Assembly (NCBI GenBank): GCA_003507475.1
Contig: DNVQ01000010.1
Span: 8,845-15,955 of the forward strand
Direction: 5' to 3'
Length of the DNA stretch: 7,111 nt
From: Candidatus Moraniibacteriota bacterium
GTDB taxonomy: Bacteria; Patescibacteriota; Minisyncoccia; Moranbacterales; UBA9337
The notes below the pieces were generated by a model, which saw only the letters and a list, made by a program, of their open reading frames with translations, ran no database searches and was not told the origin of the DNA. The position numbers and the translations under genes are program-made. Numbering within the stretch: position 1 is the first letter of the stretch; each line of letters opens with the position of its first letter. Positions 1-6,793 of the stretch are shown one piece after another.

Positions 1-1828
1 TGAAGAAGTTAGTAAAGAAAATTATTTTCCGTTTAATTTTTTCTTTTCTTCTATTTTAGCCACCTTATCTTATATTGTTTTTTTAAGCGTGGATGTAATT
101 TTGGTGAAACATTTTTTTAGTGAAGAGATTGCTGGCCAGTATTCAATTATATCTCTAGCTGGAAAAATGGTTTACTTTTTAGCCACTTTGCCACTTATAT
201 TTTTAATAACATTTGTTAGCAGAAAAGAAGGCTTGGGAGAAAGTTCAAGAAAAGTTTTTCAGATGACTTTTTTAAGTGTCTTAATTCTGGTGTCGGTGGG
301 TGTATTTATTTTCGGTTTCTGGGGGTTTTTTACCGTTCCATTTTTGTTTGGACAAAAAGCCTTGTCGATAGTCTATCTTTTGCCGATTTACTGCTTGGCG
401 GTGGGAATCTTTGCTCTTTCCAATACGATAGTCACCTATCATTTGGCTAAGAAGCAGTATCTTTTTACTTATGTTTCGGTTGGGGCATCGTTGGTGTTGA
501 TTAATTTAATATGGTTTTTTCACAATAATGATATAGGTGAGGTCGCTAGATTATTCTTGATTGTTAGTTGGATAGATTTTGCTGTTTTGGGAATATTTCA
601 TCATTTAGAAAATCATCTTTCATCCTTAAGAAGGTCATGGAGAGATTTTTTGGGAATTTTTATAAACGAATTACCTAAAACAAAACCAGAAATCAGAACT
701 GCAAAAAGAATATTAATATTTAACTGGAGAGATATCACGCATTCATTTGCGGGTGGAGCAGAAATTTACATACACCAATTAGCTAAAAATTGGATAAAAG
801 CTGGAAATCATGTGACAATTTTTTGTGGTAACGACGGCAAACAATTAAGGACAGAAACAATAGACGATATAAATATAGTAAGAAGAGGTGGATTTTATAT
901 GGTTTATTTTTGGGCTTTTTTATATTATATTTTTCGCTTTAGGGGAAAATATGATTTGGTTATAGATTGCGAAAATGGAATTCCATTTTTTACCCCTCTG
1001 TATGTGCGTAAGCCAATTTTTGCTGTTTTGCATCATGTGCACCAAAACATTTTTTTTCATTCTTTGCCAAGACCTCTTGCTTTGATAGCTAGTTTTTTAG
1101 AAAAAGATTTGATGCCCTTGGTTTATAGAAAGATTAAATTCATAACAGTTTCTCAATCAAGCAAGATTGAGATGGAGAAATTGGGTATTGGAAAATCAGG
1201 GATAGAAATAATTCATAACGGTGTTGATTTGAAGCAATTTATTTTGGGAGACAAGAGCATTTATCCCATGGTTCTTTACCTAGGAAGATTGAGGGCGTAT
1301 AAATCTGTAGATGTGCTTATTCGCGCTTTCAAAAGAGTGATTGGTAAATATAATGAAGCTATTTTAGTTATCGCAGGGAGGGGGGATGCTGAAAAATATC
1401 TAAAAGAATTATCTGATAACCTTGGATTTAAAAAAAATCAAATAATTTTCAAAGGCAAGGTCACTGAAAAAGAAAAAATAAAATTATTGCAAAGTGCCTG
1501 GGTTTTAGTGAATCCTTCCTTCATGGAGGGTTGGGGGGTAGTGGTAATCGAAGCTAATGCTTGTGGCACGCCAGTTATTGCCTCTAATGTTAAGGGACTA
1601 TGTGATTCGGTTAGGAATAATGAATCCGGTTACCTGGTTCCATACGGAGATATTGATTGTTTTGCGGATAAGATAATTTATGTTTTAGAAAACAGTGAAT
1701 ACCGGCATAGATTGAATTTAGAGGCTAGAAAATGGGCAGAAAATTTTAATTGGGAAAATAGCAGTAAAAAGTTTTTATCTTTTATTGATAGCGATTTGGC
1801 TAAGGAAAATTTATTAAATAAAGAATAA
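1..1828 (+). CDS. Flippase (Wzx/MATE-like, C-terminal half) fused to a GT4 glycosyltransferase; 5' end outside window
   Basis: The frame is open from base 2, so the gene begins upstream; 608 residues are visible. The GTG at 89 lies inside the protein and is not the start. Residues about 10-200 are strongly hydrophobic, with about six membrane segments. They include the stretch DVILVKHFFSEEIAGQYSI (31-49), typical of the second half of polysaccharide flippases of the MVF/Wzx superfamily, which move lipid-linked glycans across the inner membrane. From about residue 236 (RILIFNWRD) a complete GT4 (GT-B fold) domain follows. It has AGGAE at 250-254, a HHVH motif near 344-347, NGVD at 406-409, the donor-binding LGRL near 427-430, and the E-x7-E pair at E509 and E517 in MEGWGVVVIEA. 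The linker (about 202-235) is basic and cytoplasmic in character. The stop lies 4 bases before the next gene. Flippase and GT4 are normally separate proteins. The frame shows no stop or obvious frameshift at the join, so the fusion looks real. The sugar donor cannot be told from sequence. Confidence 0.87.
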   Translation, partial: EEVSKENYFPFNFFFSSILATLSYIVFLSVDVILVKHFFSEEIAGQYSIISLAGKMVYFLATLPLIFLITFVSRKEGLGESSRKVFQMTFLSVLILVSVGVFIFGFWGFFTVPFLFGQKALSIVYLLPIYCLAVGIFALSNTIVTYHLAKKQYLFTYVSVGASLVLINLIWFFHNNDIGEVARLFLIVSWIDFAVLGIFHHLENHLSSLRRSWRDFLGIFINELPKTKPEIRTAKRILIFNWRDITHSFAGGAEIYIHQLAKNWIKAGNHVTIFCGNDGKQLRTETIDDINIVRRGGFYMVYFWAFLYYIFRFRGKYDLVIDCENGIPFFTPLYVRKPIFAVLHHVHQNIFFHSLPRPLALIASFLEKDLMPLVYRKIKFITVSQSSKIEMEKLGIGKSGIEIIHNGVDLKQFILGDKSIYPMVLYLGRLRAYKSVDVLIRAFKRVIGKYNEAILVIAGRGDAEKYLKELSDNLGFKKNQIIFKGKVTEKEKIKLLQSAWVLVNPSFMEGWGVVVIEANACGTPVIASNVKGLCDSVRNNESGYLVPYGDIDCFADKIIYVLENSEYRHRLNLEARKWAENFNWENSSKKFLSFIDSDLAKENLLNKE

Positions 1829-1832
1829 TTTT

Positions 1833-2915
1833 ATGAAGATACAAAATAGTATAGAATGCATAATTCATGAATCTGCTTCGGATAATTTAATTAAAGAATG
1901 GAGAGATCTTTGGGTGGAATTAAAATCCAAATGCATATTCAACTCACCAGGGTGGTTTGTGGCTGCAAACAAAGCATTTGCTTATGATCAAATTCGCATA
2001 ATAACTCTCAGAGACAAGAATAGCGGCGAGTTGCTAGGGGTTTTGCCCTTGGTTAAAGTACGACTATATGGAATTGATTCATATACTTTGCCTGGAATTG
2101 ATTTTGTTGATCATTATTCTTTGCTGATAAAGCGATCCGATGATTTGATAATTCAACAATTGATTAAAAGTACTTTATCAATGTATTTCGTTTATATCCC
2201 AGGGGTTTTAGCGGAAACTGCAAAATTTTTGAATTCTAAAAATAATTCTAGCTCATTTATATTAGATGATAATCCTTACATAAAAATGCGTGATGAGTTT
2301 GGCGTTATTTTGGATAGAAGAAAAAAAAGTAGGCACATTAAAAGAGCTAAAAGAGATTTTGGGCTAATCGATCTCATAATTGATAATGATAAAAATACAG
2401 CCCTAGAGAATGCGATTATGATTGAAAATGGCAGTTCTAAATCAAAGAAGGGAAAAAATATTTTTGATGACAAAAAGAATCAAGCTTTCTTTAAAGAGCT
2501 TATTGCTGAAATAAATGATAATTTATTTATTGCTTCTCTCCTTTTTTCAGATAAGCCAGTTGCCTATAATATCGGATTTGTGTGTAACGGGGTTTATGCT
2601 TGTAGCCAGAAAGCTCATATTGAAGAGTACAATAAGTATCGTCCTGGTGAAGTAATGTTTTTGAAGTTTTTGGAAATGATAATTAAAAATCATCCTTCGG
2701 AGGTGGATATTGGTAGAGGGGTGGATAGTTTTAAGATGGGATACGCTAACGCTATTAGAAAGCTTTATGGAGTTGTTTTGTCGCCCAGCAGCCTTAAGCG
2801 TTTCTATTTTATTTTTGTGCACAGATTAAGAGAAAAAACTTATAAATTGTTAAATAGTCATTCATATTTGTACAGATTTTATAAAAATATAAAAAATACA
2901 TTATTTTTTTATTAA
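1833..2915 (+). CDS. CelD/FemAB-like GNAT acyltransferase
   Basis: This 360-residue soluble protein has the layout of the Acetyltransf_6 (CelD/BcsL, FemAB-related) group, with two GNAT-like halves. The first half (about 10-150) has the W-x-x-L-W start near 23-27, the NSPGWF motif at 37-42 and the strand LLGVLPLV at 67-74. The second half (about 155-315) opens with a basic helix (KKSRHIKRAKRDFG, 164-177). It then has the core strand DKPVAYNIGFV (240-250), the acyl-donor-site-like YRPGEVMFLKFLEMI (269-283) and the closing VDIGRGVDSFKMGYA (291-305). Family members transfer an acyl or aminoacyl group to an amine and are frequent in polysaccharide clusters; the exact donor and acceptor here are unknown. 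The C-terminal 45 residues are basic and aromatic (LKRFYFIFVHRLREK) and might touch the membrane, which is inference. The ATG is the first start after the previous stop. It has no Shine-Dalgarno sequence, only an A/T-rich leader. Confidence 0.8.
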   Translation: MKIQNSIECIIHESASDNLIKEWRDLWVELKSKCIFNSPGWFVAANKAFAYDQIRIITLRDKNSGELLGVLPLVKVRLYGIDSYTLPGIDFVDHYSLLIKRSDDLIIQQLIKSTLSMYFVYIPGVLAETAKFLNSKNNSSSFILDDNPYIKMRDEFGVILDRRKKSRHIKRAKRDFGLIDLIIDNDKNTALENAIMIENGSSKSKKGKNIFDDKKNQAFFKELIAEINDNLFIASLLFSDKPVAYNIGFVCNGVYACSQKAHIEEYNKYRPGEVMFLKFLEMIIKNHPSEVDIGRGVDSFKMGYANAIRKLYGVVLSPSSLKRFYFIFVHRLREKTYKLLNSHSYLYRFYKNIKNTLFFY

Positions 2916-2922
2916 TAAACTT

Positions 2923-4971
2923 ATGGAAACTTTAATTGTAAAAGATATCAGACGTTTGCCTTCTCTTACCATTGCTATTCCGGCTCATAATGAAGAAGGG
3001 GTAATTTTAAGAATTCTTGAAAGTATTTCATTGCAGTGTTTCGATGTTTGCAGTCTTGATAAAATTATTATTTATTGCGATGGATGTTCAGATAATACAG
3101 TTAATAATGTTAAGGAATTTAGTAAAAATTTATCCAACGTCTATTACTATGAGGGATATGAGCGAATTGGTAAAACTAAAATGCTAAATCGTATTTTTGC
3201 AGAAAATGAAAGTGATTTTTTGATGGTTTTGGACGCAGATATTGGTTTGGATGGCGTAGATTTTATCCAGCGTTTCATGGGGAGGGCGGTTAGGGATTCT
3301 AAAAATGTCATGTTTGCCGCTCACCAGATACCGCTTAGACCCAAAAGCATGATTGGAAAATTTTTTTATTCCAGCTTTTTGATGTGGGATTATGTTAGGT
3401 TATCAATGCCAAATAAAGATCATGTGGAGAATTTTTATGGAGCAGCTACAATTTACAAAAAGGCATTCGCTAGCGAGATATTTATACCAAGGTATATAAC
3501 TGGCATGCGTACCTATCTGTATCTTTTGGCAAAGAAGAAAGGCGGATTTTCTTATGTTAGAAACGCTTCAATAAAATACTGGACTCCTCATACGGTTTCA
3601 GATTTTATAAAATTAACCAGACGAGTGTACGGTTCTGATTTGAGTATATTAGAGGAGATATTTGGCAAAGATGTTCATGATGTTTATTTTGTAGAAAGAA
3701 AATATAAAATAAGGGGGATATCAAAATTTGCCAGAAAACATCCTCTTTATTTGGTGCCAGCTTTGGTTATAAGTTTTCTGTTGGTGCATATGACAAGAAG
3801 ATATCAAAAGAATAATTTTATGGCATCTGGACTGTGGGATAAGGCTAAGTCCACCAAACAATTCACGACCTCATTATTGGAAAAAAATCGTATAATTTTT
3901 TCAAATTATGATGATTTAAAAAATCCTTGGTATGCAGGAGGGGGAGCCTTAGCAATTCATGAGGTGGCAAAAAGATTAGTGAATTATTTGGATGTAACAG
4001 TAATAACCGGAAAATATCCGAATTGTAAAAATGAATTTATTGACAGAGTTTATTATAAAAGAATCGGTTGTTGTGGAGGTGGACCAAAATGGGGTCAGTT
4101 AGCCTATTCTTTTTTGTTAATCTTTTATGTAATAAAAGAAAAATTCGATTTATGGTTTGAGAGTTTTACGCCGCCTTTTACTACAGGATTGGTGCCTATC
4201 TTTACCAGTAGACCAGTTGTCGGAATAACTCATATGCTTAGCGGTTTAGACATGTACAGAAAATATAAAATCCCTTTTCATTACTTTGAACGTTTGGGTT
4301 TTAAGTTTTATGACAAATTTATTGTTCTTTCTCAGCAGCTAAAAAGGGAAGTAGAGAAATACAACGAAAAAGCTTTCATAGAAATAATTCCCAACGGAGT
4401 AAATTGTAGATTAAAAATAATCGACAATAATGAAAAAAAATTTATTATATTTATTGGAAGAATTGAAATAAATCAGAAAGGATTGGATTTGCTCTTGAAT
4501 GCTTTTTCTAAAATTAAAAAGTTGCGAGGATATAAATTATTAATAGCTGGATTCGGAAATGAAAAGGAGGAAAGTATTTTAAAGAAAAATATAAGAGAAA
4601 TGTCCTTAACGGAAAGGGTAATATTTATAGGCAAGGTGGAGGGAGAAAAAAAGAGTAAATTTTTCTCAGAAGCTGCTTTTGTGGTAATTCCGTCCAGATT
4701 TGAATCTTTTTCTATGGTAGCGCTTGAAGCGTTTTCTTATGGCTTACCTATAGTAGTTTTTGATTTAGAAAATTTGAAATGGATACCCAGTGATTGTGCC
4801 ATTAAAGTTAAGCCCTTTGATGAAACTGGCTTATCGATGGCAATTGAAAAATTAATTTTAAATCCGAAGTTAAGAATAAAAATGGGAAATAGGGCATGGG
4901 AATTATCACGAGGATTCGCATGGGATAATGTAGGTCAAAAATATTTGAATTATATTAAAAATATTTTATAA
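2923..4971 (+). CDS. Bifunctional glycosyltransferase: GT2 domain, membrane segment, GT4 domain
   Basis: At 682 residues this is about twice the usual length because it holds two complete transferases. The N-terminal GT2 (GT-A fold) domain, about 14-265, has the nucleotide-sugar strand LTIAIPAHNEE (15-25), CDGCSDNT (52-59), RIGKTKMLNR (81-90) and the metal-binding DAD at 104-106. It has no obvious QxxRW motif, so it is probably not a processive synthase. A hydrophobic stretch at about 273-290 (HPLYLVPALVISFLLVHM) can cross or sit in the membrane. The C-terminal GT4 (GT-B fold) domain, about 322-682, has NYDDLKNPWYAGGGA (328-342), NGVN (491-494), FIGRIE (510-515) and the E-x7-E pair E594 and E602 in FESFSMVALEA. 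Both domains look intact, so the protein probably adds two different sugars in sequence. Substrates cannot be assigned. The start is the first ATG after the previous stop, 7 bases downstream, with no Shine-Dalgarno sequence. Confidence 0.88.
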   Translation: METLIVKDIRRLPSLTIAIPAHNEEGVILRILESISLQCFDVCSLDKIIIYCDGCSDNTVNNVKEFSKNLSNVYYYEGYERIGKTKMLNRIFAENESDFLMVLDADIGLDGVDFIQRFMGRAVRDSKNVMFAAHQIPLRPKSMIGKFFYSSFLMWDYVRLSMPNKDHVENFYGAATIYKKAFASEIFIPRYITGMRTYLYLLAKKKGGFSYVRNASIKYWTPHTVSDFIKLTRRVYGSDLSILEEIFGKDVHDVYFVERKYKIRGISKFARKHPLYLVPALVISFLLVHMTRRYQKNNFMASGLWDKAKSTKQFTTSLLEKNRIIFSNYDDLKNPWYAGGGALAIHEVAKRLVNYLDVTVITGKYPNCKNEFIDRVYYKRIGCCGGGPKWGQLAYSFLLIFYVIKEKFDLWFESFTPPFTTGLVPIFTSRPVVGITHMLSGLDMYRKYKIPFHYFERLGFKFYDKFIVLSQQLKREVEKYNEKAFIEIIPNGVNCRLKIIDNNEKKFIIFIGRIEINQKGLDLLLNAFSKIKKLRGYKLLIAGFGNEKEESILKKNIREMSLTERVIFIGKVEGEKKSKFFSEAAFVVIPSRFESFSMVALEAFSYGLPIVVFDLENLKWIPSDCAIKVKPFDETGLSMAIEKLILNPKLRIKMGNRAWELSRGFAWDNVGQKYLNYIKNIL

Positions 4972-4977
4972 AATAAT

Positions 4978-5763
4978 ATGAATGATTTGATAAGCAAAAT
5001 AATATTAAATAAGACAAGCCTTTATTTTATCTCTCCGCATTTGGATGACGCTATGCTGTCTTGTGGAGATTTGATTCGCAGGCTAGCTTATGAATCGCAG
5101 ATAACTGTGGTAAATGTTTTTACGGAGATATCCCCGCCGCCGCTTACTCTTTCTGCTAAGGCCTTTGTAAAGCAATGCGGAAAAAATGATGCAATGGAAT
5201 TATTTAAAGAGAGGAGGGCGGAAGATTATAGTGCTTATAAATCTATTGGTGTAAATGTTAAAAATTTGGGATTCATTGACGCGCAGTGGAGAAAAAAAGA
5301 TAAATTAAATTTTATTCAAAAAAAAATATCGCGTATCTTACCTGAAATAATCCATGTTTACCCCGTGTATCGTTGGCACATAGTTAATGGAAAAATATCT
5401 ATTTGGGATAAAAAAATGATGGAAAATATAAAAATAAGTATATTGGATGTTGTAAATAAAGATGAAAATTATTTGGTTTTTTGTCCCATGGGGGTAGGCG
5501 GAAACGTAGATCATCGCATAGTGAGAAATTGTTGTCTTGATATTTTTGATAAAAATATAATTTTGTGGTCAGATTTCCCCTATAACAGCAAAAATAAGCT
5601 AGACCTTGAAGATGCTTCAAATTATAGAGAATTTATTTTTAATTTTGATAAATTTAAAAAAGAAGAATTAATAAAGTTGTATAGAAGCCAGTACGAGGCA
5701 TTAATTAATGATGGCATGGGCAACTTGGCAGATGAGCGGTATTATTTAAAAACTAATAATTGA
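4978..5763 (+). CDS. PIG-L/LmbE-family zinc-dependent N-deacetylase
   Basis: The 261-residue protein carries the zinc-binding signature of PIG-L/LmbE deacetylases near its N-terminus: SPHLDDAMLSCG (19-30), with H21 and D24 as expected metal ligands and D23 as the likely catalytic base. The third ligand is H179 in PMGVGGNVDHRIV (170-182). The RRAED segment (79-83) and the PPP-containing loop (53-55) also match a subfamily often found beside glycosyltransferases. The usual HPDDE glutamate is alanine here (HLDDA), which is normal for that subfamily and does not imply inactivity. Known members remove acetyl from GlcNAc-containing glycolipids or small glycosides. The setting suggests an amino sugar of the glycan made by this cluster. 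No signal peptide is seen, so it should act in the cytoplasm. It starts 6 bases after the GT2-GT4 gene, without a Shine-Dalgarno sequence. Confidence 0.88.
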   Translation: MNDLISKIILNKTSLYFISPHLDDAMLSCGDLIRRLAYESQITVVNVFTEISPPPLTLSAKAFVKQCGKNDAMELFKERRAEDYSAYKSIGVNVKNLGFIDAQWRKKDKLNFIQKKISRILPEIIHVYPVYRWHIVNGKISIWDKKMMENIKISILDVVNKDENYLVFCPMGVGGNVDHRIVRNCCLDIFDKNIILWSDFPYNSKNKLDLEDASNYREFIFNFDKFKKEELIKLYRSQYEALINDGMGNLADERYYLKTNN

Positions 5764-5773
5764 AATATTTTTT

Positions 5774-6793
5774 ATGGATAATATTTTCTCTATAAAATTT
5801 AAAACAAAAACATTGGTCGAAATAATTTTGGGTTATTTTTTGAGTTTTTTAGAAAAAGGACATGGAGAGGATAATCATATTTTTCCGATAGAAATTGAAG
5901 GTTATAAATTTATTGATGAATTTAAATCTCAAAGCCCGACCGTTACTTGTTTTAAGATGGGAATATACCAGTCTGATAGTGGAGAAAAAGCAATTGCTAA
6001 AATTCATAATAAAAAAATAAAAAATAAAGAATATTATTGGCTTATAAATGAAATACGCAGCTACAGGGGATTTAATTATCTTTATGATAAATATGGAGAG
6101 GAAATAAAAGATAAATTTCCGGATATTTGCGTACCAAGAATGATATATTTTAAGGTAGAGAAAAACTTAGTAGTTGTTTTAATTGAATTTTTAGATGGCG
6201 ATATAATTGATAATTTATCTTTGGTGAAAAAAAGTGAAATAACAGAAAAGATCCTTGAGTATTTTTATTTTTTGGGAAAATATTCAAAGGATAAAAATTT
6301 AGTTAAATTTTTTATCAAACGAAGCAATTTATTTTTTCTATTTTCTATAAACATTTATGTATTAAAGGCTATGATTAAAAATTTATCTTTTATATTTTTA
6401 ATCACCCAAGCTTATTTATATTTTGTTTCAAATTATTTTTGCTTGCCTAGGTTAAATGATGTTCAAATTGTGCACAGGGATTTAAATCCTAAAAATATAT
6501 TATTTGGCAGTAACAAAAATAAAATATCAATAATAGACCTTGGCTTAACTGCTTATTCCAATAAGTTTTTAGATGCAGTGATCGCTAATAAATATATGTA
6601 TTATTGTGGAGATACGTCTTTTAATTTTTATAAGTTAAATTTTATGCGCAAATTATCGCTTGAACATAAATTTTTTAAAAATTATAAAATTTTATCAGTT
6701 TATTCAACTATTTATGATCTCTCCTTTTGCCCCAAGCAAGATCGCCGGCTGCCTTATAATTACTTAATCCATATATTAAATCTAAAAATATGA
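5774..6793 (+). CDS. Kinase-fold (protein-kinase/APH-like) protein, possible sugar or lipid kinase
   Basis: The 339-residue protein has recognisable kinase landmarks in the right order. AIAK (73-76) gives a candidate ATP-anchoring lysine K76, with E93 in NEIRSYRG as its possible helix-C partner. A hinge-like strand VVVLIEFLDGD follows at 133-143. The catalytic loop is VHRDLNPKN (233-241), with D236 as presumed base and N241 as metal ligand, and the second metal aspartate is D255 in IIDLG (253-257). DLG replaces the DFG of typical protein kinases. A glycine-rich loop is not obvious. Between hinge and catalytic loop lies a very hydrophobic stretch (about 184-222) that could be buried, membrane-associated or even two short membrane helices. 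No exact family is recognised. Kinases of lipopolysaccharide core (WaaP type), choline-kinase/APH enzymes and true protein kinases are all possible; the neighbours favour phosphorylation of a sugar or lipid. The coding DNA is among the most AT-rich in the window. Its stop overlaps the next start (ATGA). Confidence 0.7.
   Translation: MDNIFSIKFKTKTLVEIILGYFLSFLEKGHGEDNHIFPIEIEGYKFIDEFKSQSPTVTCFKMGIYQSDSGEKAIAKIHNKKIKNKEYYWLINEIRSYRGFNYLYDKYGEEIKDKFPDICVPRMIYFKVEKNLVVVLIEFLDGDIIDNLSLVKKSEITEKILEYFYFLGKYSKDKNLVKFFIKRSNLFFLFSINIYVLKAMIKNLSFIFLITQAYLYFVSNYFCLPRLNDVQIVHRDLNPKNILFGSNKNKISIIDLGLTAYSNKFLDAVIANKYMYYCGDTSFNFYKLNFMRKLSLEHKFFKNYKILSVYSTIYDLSFCPKQDRRLPYNYLIHILNLKI

Larger units (their letters stand above)
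1826..6793 (+). other. Probable single operon: co-directional genes with gaps of 10 bases or less
   Basis: All five gene boundaries are very short: 4, 7, 6 and 10 bases, then a 4-base overlap. There is no room for a promoter or terminator between genes, so co-transcription from a promoter upstream of the window is likely. None of the five starts has a purine-rich Shine-Dalgarno sequence in the 20 bases before it. The leaders are almost pure A/T, and in each case the base just before ATG is T and the one before that is A or T. Confidence 0.75.

Noticed and set aside
89..91. GTG as the start of the first gene
   Set aside because: The same frame is open to base 2 and encodes membrane sequence that belongs to the flippase; the GTG is an internal valine codon.
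2276..2473. Minus-strand open frame of 65 codons
   Set aside because: It lies wholly inside the GNAT gene, whose protein has clear family motifs; the antisense product is low-complexity and unlike any family I know.
2547..2822. Minus-strand open frame of 91 codons
   Set aside because: It is antisense to the most conserved part of the GNAT domain, with no start signal or recognisable product.
2891..2909. A/T-only stem (8+8, loop CAT) at the end of the GNAT gene as a terminator
   Set aside because: The stem has no G-C pairs and would be unstable; the next gene starts within 20 bases, and such runs are expected in this AT-rich DNA.
4962..4975. 14-base perfect palindrome TATTTTATAAAATA over the stop of the GT2-GT4 gene as an operator
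   Set aside because: It consists only of A and T, overlaps coding sequence and stop, and has no second copy that I can see; chance is sufficient explanation.
5399..5620. Minus-strand open frame of 73 codons
   Set aside because: It is antisense to the PIG-L gene, including its third zinc-ligand region; the product looks like random AT-rich translation.
5761..6793. UGA read as glycine (alternative code)
   Set aside because: About 2,200 internal codons of five genes contain no UGA, and at both UGA stops (5761 and 6791) read-through would add no recognisable domain; the standard code fits.
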